Source: Christensenella sp. UBA5394 (lineage in GTDB: Bacteria > Bacillota > Clostridia > Christensenellales > CAG-138). Taken from it: 15,109 nucleotides of DNA. Under the pieces are notes generated by a model. It saw only the letters and a program-made list of their open reading frames with translations. It had not been told where the DNA came from and did not search any database. Below are positions 12,801-15,109 of the stretch, piece by piece (position 1 is the stretch's first letter; every line of letters begins with the position of its first letter). The stretch lies in assembly GCA_002409725.1 (NCBI GenBank), contig DHOI01000031.1:782-15890 (forward strand). The letters run 5' to 3'. A program made the translations under genes and the position numbers.

Positions 12801-14375
12801 ATGAAGTTAAACCGTTATGAATTGCAAAGCCGCACCCAGTGGACGGAAGCGGGCATCGTGCTGCCTCAGTTCGACCCGGGCGCCATGGCGGCGGAAACGG
12901 CTAAGGCCCCCGCATGGGTGCATTTTGGCGCCGGCAATATATTCCGCGCCTTCCCGGCCGCGCTGCAGCAGCGGCTGCTTAACCTCGGCGCTGTGAAGAC
13001 CGGTATCGTTGTGGCCGAGGGCTATGATTACGAGATCATCGACGCGCTTTTTGCCCCGCACGATAATTTGAGCCTGCTGGTTACGCTCAAGGCGGACGGC
13101 ACCATCGAAAAAACGGTGATCGCCAGCGTGGCCGAGGCGCTTAAGGTGGATAGCACGAACGCCCGCGATTTCGCGCGGCTCAAAGAAGTCTTCCGCGCGC
13201 CCAGCCTGCAAATGGCCTCCTTTACCATTACCGAAAAGGGATATAGCCTGGCGCGGGGAGATGGCTCCCCCCTGCCGGATGTGGCCGCGGATTTCAAGGC
13301 CGGCCCGGCTGCCCCCCATAGCTATATCGGCAAGCTGGCCGCCCTCTGCTACGAGCGCTACCTGGCGGGTGCGTTGCCGCTAGCCCTGGTGAGCATGGAC
13401 AATTGCTCCCACAACGGCGATAAGCTCTGCACCGCCGTGACCGCCTTTGCCAAGGAATGGACAGAGAACGGACTGGCCGATCCGGGCTTTAGCGCCTATA
13501 TCGCAGACCCGGCCAAGATCTCCTTCCCCTGGAGCATGATCGACAAGATCACCCCCCGGCCGGATACGGCCGTAAAGCAAATGCTGCTCGAATGTGGCTT
13601 TGCGGATGCCGATGGGAGCATTACCGCCAAGAACACCTTCATCGCCCCCTTTGTCAACGCGGAGGAGACCCAATGGCTGGTGATCGAGGATCACTTCCCC
13701 AACGGCCGCCCGCCGCTGGAGCAGGCCGGCGTCATCTTTACGGATCGGCAGACTGTGGATAAGGTCGAAAAGATGAAGGTTTGCACCTGCCTTAATCCCC
13801 TGCACACCGCCCTGGCCATCTTCGGCTGCCTGCTGGGCTATACCAAGATCAGCGACGAAATGAAGGATGCGGATCTCGTGCGTCTCATCGAAACCGTGGG
13901 CTATGTGGAGGGCCTGCCTGTGGTGGTCGATCCCGGTATCCTCGACCCCAAGGCTTTCATCGACAACGTGGTGCAGGTGCGCCTGCCCAACCCCTTCATG
14001 CCCGATACCCCCCAGCGCATCGCCTGCGATACCTCGCAAAAGCTATCCATCCGCTTTGGGGAAACCATCAAATCCTACCTGCATGCCCCCGGCCTCGACG
14101 TGGCGAGCCTTAGGGCCATCCCCCTGGTGCTGGCGGGCTGGCTGCGCTATTTGCAGGGTGTGGACGACGCCGGGCGGCTCTTCGACTGCTCTCCCGATCC
14201 CTTGCTGGAGAGCACCCGCAAACGGCTGGCCAGCGACTTACCCGGCCTTCTCGCAGATGCCGCCATCTTCGGCGTGGACTTGCACGAAGCGGGCCTGGCC
14301 GAGCGGGTGACCGCCCTGCTGGCCGAGCTCTCCCGGGGCCCCGGCTCCGTGCGCCGCGCGCTGCAAAGCATATAA
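12801..14375 (+). CDS. uxuB: Mannitol dehydrogenase family oxidoreductase, probable fructuronate reductase (D-mannonate oxidoreductase)
   Basis: A 524-residue NAD(H)-dependent polyol/sugar-acid dehydrogenase. The N-terminal Rossmann domain shows HFGAGNIFRAF (41-51). Later come the family's VSMDNCSHNG segment, FPWSMIDKITPRPD, VIEDHFPNGRP and the catalytic region KVCTCLNPLH (326-335) with Lys326, Asn332 and His335. The Lys-to-Asn spacing looks one residue longer than I recall for Pseudomonas mannitol 2-dehydrogenase. Fructuronate reductase turns D-fructuronate into D-mannonate in the cytoplasm, the second step of glucuronate breakdown. The convergent neighbour, a probable KDG kinase of the same pathway, supports this reading. 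Tagaturonate reductase (UxaB) or a polyol dehydrogenase remain possible. Two in-frame ATGs occur: AGGAGGGG (12787-12794) touches the one at 12795 but lies properly spaced before 12801, which I chose. It has its own promoter. Confidence 0.82.
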   Translation: MKLNRYELQSRTQWTEAGIVLPQFDPGAMAAETAKAPAWVHFGAGNIFRAFPAALQQRLLNLGAVKTGIVVAEGYDYEIIDALFAPHDNLSLLVTLKADGTIEKTVIASVAEALKVDSTNARDFARLKEVFRAPSLQMASFTITEKGYSLARGDGSPLPDVAADFKAGPAAPHSYIGKLAALCYERYLAGALPLALVSMDNCSHNGDKLCTAVTAFAKEWTENGLADPGFSAYIADPAKISFPWSMIDKITPRPDTAVKQMLLECGFADADGSITAKNTFIAPFVNAEETQWLVIEDHFPNGRPPLEQAGVIFTDRQTVDKVEKMKVCTCLNPLHTALAIFGCLLGYTKISDEMKDADLVRLIETVGYVEGLPVVVDPGILDPKAFIDNVVQVRLPNPFMPDTPQRIACDTSQKLSIRFGETIKSYLHAPGLDVASLRAIPLVLAGWLRYLQGVDDAGRLFDCSPDPLLESTRKRLASDLPGLLADAAIFGVDLHEAGLAERVTALLAELSRGPGSVRRALQSI

Positions 14376-14397
14376 ACCAAATAAAGCAAGCAAAACA

Positions 14398-14434
14398 AAA
14401 GGCGCGCCGCAACAGATCTTTGCGACGCGCCTTT
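14398..14434. terminator. Bidirectional terminator between uxuB and the sugar kinase
   Basis: A 15-bp stem with one mismatch (14398-14412 with 14420-14434) closes a seven-base loop. On the minus strand it is followed by TTTTGTTTTGC, a strong T-rich tail for the kinase gene. On the plus strand the arm ends CTTTCGTGGATTTTCTGTTT, which is weaker but usable for uxuB. It lies in the 86-bp gap between two convergent stops. Confidence 0.75.
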
Positions 14435-14461
14435 CGTGGATTTTCTGTTTCGGGTGCGCGT

Positions 14462-15109
14462 CTAGCGCTGCACGCGCGCGCCCGCGCCCTTCATCAGGGC
14501 CTCCACCTCGTTCTTGCGGGCCATGGAGGTGTCGCCGGGGGTAGTCATGGCAAGCGCGCCGTGGGCAGCGCCATAGTTCACGGCCAGGGCCGCGTCGCCC
14601 GTGGCCATCAAGCCGTAGATCAGGCCCGAAGCGAAGCTATCGCCACCGCCCACCCGGTCGAAAATCTCCAGGTTGGGGTAGTCGTTGGCCTTGTGTACCA
14701 CGCCGTCGGCCCACGCGATGGCGGACCAGTCGTTGATGGTGGCGGTCTTGACCTCGCGCAGGGTGGTGGCGATGACCTTGAAGTTGGGGTATGTTTGGGC
14801 CACCCGGTCGATCATGGCCTTGTAGCCCTCGATGGAGAGCTTCTTCAAATCGCTGCCCTCAATCTCAAAGCCGAGGCAGGCCGTAAAATCCTCTTCGTTG
14901 CCGATCATTACATCGATATAGCGGGCGATCTCCTTGTTGACTTCCTGTGCCTTGGCCTTGCCGCCAATTTCCTTCCAAAGGGAGGGCCGGTAATTGAGGT
15001 CGTAGCTGACGATGGTACCGTATTTCTTGGCCGCTTTCACCGCCTCGATCACCACCTCGGCTGTGGTTTCGGAGAGGGCCGCGTAGATGCCGCCGGTATG
15101 CAGCCAGCG
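14462..15109 (-). CDS. kdgK: PfkB-family sugar kinase, probable 2-dehydro-3-deoxygluconokinase (C-terminal part)
   Basis: The minus-strand frame is open to the window edge and gives 215 C-terminal residues, beginning RWLHTGG at the edge. The true start lies outside; the GTG at 15055 is internal. Visible landmarks are SYDLNYRPSLW (substrate/ATP domain of ribokinase-like kinases), IGNEEDF, and the anion-hole and catalytic motif GGGDSFASG, whose Asp codon is at 14639-14641. A C-terminal GDTSMARKNEVE segment resembles KDG-kinase-like proteins of Clostridia. Such enzymes phosphorylate 2-keto-3-deoxygluconate to KDPG. The assignment to KDG rather than fructose or another sugar rests on overall likeness and on the neighbouring fructuronate reductase gene. 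A shared terminator lies just downstream. Confidence 0.8.
   Translation of the reverse strand, partial: RWLHTGGIYAALSETTAEVVIEAVKAAKKYGTIVSYDLNYRPSLWKEIGGKAKAQEVNKEIARYIDVMIGNEEDFTACLGFEIEGSDLKKLSIEGYKAMIDRVAQTYPNFKVIATTLREVKTATINDWSAIAWADGVVHKANDYPNLEIFDRVGGGDSFASGLIYGLMATGDAALAVNYGAAHGALAMTTPGDTSMARKNEVEALMKGAGARVQR

Overview
The window looks like a chromosomal segment of a moderately GC-rich Gram-positive bacterium, most likely a clostridial member of the Bacillota. The grounds are strong AGGAGG-type ribosome binding sites, a TM287/288-type heterodimeric ABC exporter, an LCP-like envelope protein, and a 2-oxoacid dehydrogenase complex with fused E1 subunits of a kind I associate with anaerobic Firmicutes. 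No mobile element, tRNA, rRNA or CRISPR array was seen. The taxonomic placement is inference from gene content.

Layout, left to right. (1) 1-3696 (+): the probable 3' tail of an unidentified gene, then two translationally coupled half-transporter genes. They form an asymmetric exporter with one degenerate and one consensus ATP site, closed by a hairpin terminator. (2) 3771-4592 (+): a DeoR-family regulator with its own candidate promoter. (3) 4694-4734: a perfect 18-bp hairpin between convergent units, serving as terminator for the minus-strand operon. (4) 4748-10117 (-): a 2-oxoacid dehydrogenase operon transcribed E2 - E3 - E1(alpha/beta fusion). It starts from a strong extended -10 promoter whose -10 box overlaps a perfect 8-bp dyad. 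(5) 10036-10449: a 414-bp divergent intergenic region. (6) 10353-12579 (+): a two-gene envelope operon with its own promoter and -10 dyad. It encodes a membrane-anchored NAGPA-type phosphodiester glycosidase and, overlapping it by 4 nt, an LCP-like protein that has lost key catalytic residues. A long perfect hairpin follows. (7) 12734-14375 (+): a promoter with a LacI-like dyad driving a mannitol-dehydrogenase-family enzyme, probably fructuronate reductase (UxuB). (8) 14462-15109 (-): the C-terminal part of a PfkB-family sugar kinase, probably 2-keto-3-deoxygluconate kinase, convergent with uxuB and sharing a bidirectional terminator.

How the parts work together. The dehydrogenase operon should build a complete lipoyl-dependent complex: TPP-E1 decarboxylates the oxoacid, lipoyl-E2 transfers the acyl group to CoA, and FAD-E3 reoxidises the lipoyl group to give NADH. 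The substrate (pyruvate, acetoin or a branched-chain oxoacid) cannot be fixed from sequence alone. UxuB and the kinase fit hexuronate breakdown (fructuronate to mannonate to KDG to KDPG), with the intervening mannonate dehydratase not in view. The most novel-looking unit is the phosphodiester glycosidase plus degenerate LCP pair. Both folds act on phosphodiester-linked glycans or glycolipids at the envelope, and the second member appears to be a pseudoenzyme.
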